Positions 13,920 to 15,273 of a stretch of 15,273 nucleotides of DNA are shown here, in pieces. Location: contig FR881928.1 in NCBI GenBank assembly GCA_000435615.1, forward strand, positions 26,576-41,848, given 5' to 3'. Numbering within the stretch: the stretch's first letter is position 1; every line of letters begins with the position of its first letter. Source of the stretch: Firmicutes bacterium CAG:238. Its GTDB lineage: Bacteria; Bacillota; Clostridia; Peptostreptococcales; Anaerovoracaceae. A program made the translations under genes and the position numbers. Below the pieces are notes generated by a model. That model ran no database searches, had not been told where the DNA came from, and saw nothing but the letters and a program-made list of their open reading frames with translations.

Positions 13920-15203
13920 ATGGCAATTAAAATTATAAATGATAAATGTAAAGGCTGTTCCCTCTGCGCTAAGGCTTGCCCGTTCGACGCTCTGAAGATC
14001 GTAGACAGACTTGCAATCGTAGATGAAGGCAAATGTACAAACTGTAACGCTTGTATCGCAAAATGTAAATTTGATGCTATCGAAGCTGCTCCTGAAGCTG
14101 AAAAGGTTGACCTTTCCGCTTACAAGCACATTTGGGTATTTGCAGAACAGAGACATGGAAAGATCCAGAACGTAGCACTTGAATTACTTGGCGAAGGTAA
14201 GAAGTTAGCAAAAGACATCAGCGAAGATACTCAGATCTGCGCAGTATTAATCGGTAACAACATCGACCACCTTGCTCAGGAATGTTTCGAATACGGTGCT
14301 GAAAAGGTTTACATGGTTCAGGATCCGTTACTTGAAAACTTCACAACTGATGGATACACTAAGGTTATGAAGCAGTTAATCGATGAATACAAGCCGGAAA
14401 TCGTTCTTTACGGCGCAACTCACATCGGTCGTGACTTCGCACCTCGTATCGCAGCAAGATGCAACACCGGTCTTACTGCTGACTGTACTCACCTTGACGT
14501 TAAGGTTTCCAAGTACATCGAATTCGCAAAAGCAAACACTACATTAGATACATCCACATTAGACCCTAACGATCCTTCCACAGGAATCAAGCAGACTCGT
14601 CCTGCATTCGGCGGTAACCTCATGGCTACTATCATCTGCCCTAAGACCAGACCGCAGATGTCCACAGTTCGTCCTGGCGTTATGCAGAAACAGGAAAGAG
14701 AAGTTGGAGCTAAGGGTGAAATCGTTAATGTTAAACCTGATATCAAAGCTTCTGACATCAGAATCGAAATCAAAGACATCGTTAAGTCCGCTAAGGAATT
14801 AGTATCCTTAACAGACGCTAAGATCATCTGCTCCGGCGGTCGTGGTCTTGGTGATGCTTCCGGATTCGAACTCATCAAACAGTTTGCTGACAAGGTTGGC
14901 GGAGTTGTAGGTGCTTCCAGAGCAGCTGTAGACGCTGGCTGGATTGATCACTCCCACCAGGTAGGTCAGACAGGTACAACTGTTAAGCCTGAAATCTACT
15001 TTGCTTGCGGTATCTCCGGAGCTATTCAGCACTTAGCTGGTATGCAGACTTCCAACTGCATCGTAGCGATCAACAAGGATCCGGATGCTCCTATCATGGA
15101 AGTTGCTGACTACGCTATCGTAGGAGACCTTTACAAGGTAATCCCTGAAATCATGAAAGAATGGGATAACGCAGAAGCTCTTTACGACGCAACAACAAAA
15201 TAA
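13920..15203 (+). CDS. etfA: Electron transfer flavoprotein alpha subunit with N-terminal 2[4Fe-4S] ferredoxin domain
   Basis: EtfA carries the second FAD, which shuttles electrons to the acyl-CoA dehydrogenase. The 427 residues exceed the usual 320-340 because of an N-terminal ferredoxin domain with two complete cluster motifs: Cys10, 13, 16, 20 and Cys39, 42, 45, 49. The EtfA Rossmann-like domain starts near residue 68 (HIWVFAEQRHGKI). The C-terminal FAD domain has the family signature from SGGRGLG through GASRAAVDAGWI, HQVGQTGTTVKPEIYFACGISGAIQH and INKDPDAPIMEVADYAIVGD. Similar fused EtfA proteins occur in CarE and LctC of Acetobacterium woodii, where the clusters probably help electron flow to or from ferredoxin. 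An AGGAGGAGGAAG ribosome binding site precedes the ATG. The gene ends 70 bases before the window edge. Confidence 0.95.
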   Translation: MAIKIINDKCKGCSLCAKACPFDALKIVDRLAIVDEGKCTNCNACIAKCKFDAIEAAPEAEKVDLSAYKHIWVFAEQRHGKIQNVALELLGEGKKLAKDISEDTQICAVLIGNNIDHLAQECFEYGAEKVYMVQDPLLENFTTDGYTKVMKQLIDEYKPEIVLYGATHIGRDFAPRIAARCNTGLTADCTHLDVKVSKYIEFAKANTTLDTSTLDPNDPSTGIKQTRPAFGGNLMATIICPKTRPQMSTVRPGVMQKQEREVGAKGEIVNVKPDIKASDIRIEIKDIVKSAKELVSLTDAKIICSGGRGLGDASGFELIKQFADKVGGVVGASRAAVDAGWIDHSHQVGQTGTTVKPEIYFACGISGAIQHLAGMQTSNCIVAINKDPDAPIMEVADYAIVGDLYKVIPEIMKEWDNAEALYDATTK

Positions 15204-15247
15204 TTTCGACGAAGTTCGAGAATTATAAGCAAATATTTGATTTACAT

Positions 15248-15273
15248 GGGGGGCTGTCGCATTAACGGGAATC
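15248..15273 (+). other. GC-rich sequence after etfA, possible left arm of a terminator cut by the window
   Basis: After etfA the sequence is AT-rich and then turns abruptly to GGGGGGCTGTCGCATTAA (15248-15265). This resembles the 5' arm of the long hairpins that end many clostridial operons. The 3' arm would lie outside the window, so the call is a guess. No coding start is visible in 15204-15273. Confidence 0.25.

Overview
The window looks like the chromosome of an endospore-forming anaerobe of the class Clostridia. The main reasons are a complete spoIIAA-spoIIAB-sigF operon, strong AAGGAGG-type ribosome binding sites, frequent GTG/TTG starts, and a bcd-etfB-etfA operon for flavin-based reduction of short-chain enoyl-CoA. 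Base composition is moderate rather than very AT-rich. A family such as Anaerovoracaceae or a related Eubacteriales group would fit, but this is a guess.

Layout. (1) 1-3444, plus strand: the 3' part of a very large class B penicillin-binding protein 2 gene, then a MinD-type ATPase gene. (2) 3441-4559, minus strand: rodA, the SEDS glycosyltransferase that normally partners PBP2, converging on minD and sharing a CTAG stop overlap with it. (3) 4560-4709: a compact divergent promoter region for rodA and rny, in which the two promoters share one palindromic -10 box. (4) 4710-6254: rny (RNase Y). (5) 6333-10124: a MATE transporter, then a NifS-type cysteine desulfurase and ThiI, which together should make 4-thiouridine in tRNA; the block ends in a clear terminator. 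(6) 10279-11706: spoIIAA-spoIIAB-sigF, the forespore sigma-F switch, with a terminator that begins inside sigF. (7) 11800-15203: a sigma-A-type promoter, a good match to a Rex operator, then bcd, etfB and an etfA carrying an N-terminal two-cluster ferredoxin domain.

How the genes work together. PBP2 and RodA form the elongation-phase peptidoglycan synthase. In many clostridia the order is mreBCD-pbp2-minCDE-rodA; here only minD lies between them and rodA is inverted. NifS passes persulfide sulfur to ThiI. SpoIIAA, SpoIIAB and SigF form the partner-switching module of early sporulation. Bcd with EtfBA probably couples crotonyl-CoA (or a related enoyl-CoA) reduction by NADH to ferredoxin reduction, under redox control by Rex.

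No wholly new multi-gene system is evident. The unusual points are architectural: the mirror-image rodA/rny promoter, a solitary MinD without a membrane-targeting tail, a PBP2 with an internal duplication and an insertion after KTG, a ferredoxin-fused EtfA behind a Rex-like site, and a short sigma F. No gene-free stretch exceeds 300 bases. No tRNA, rRNA, CRISPR array, insertion sequence or phage gene was seen.
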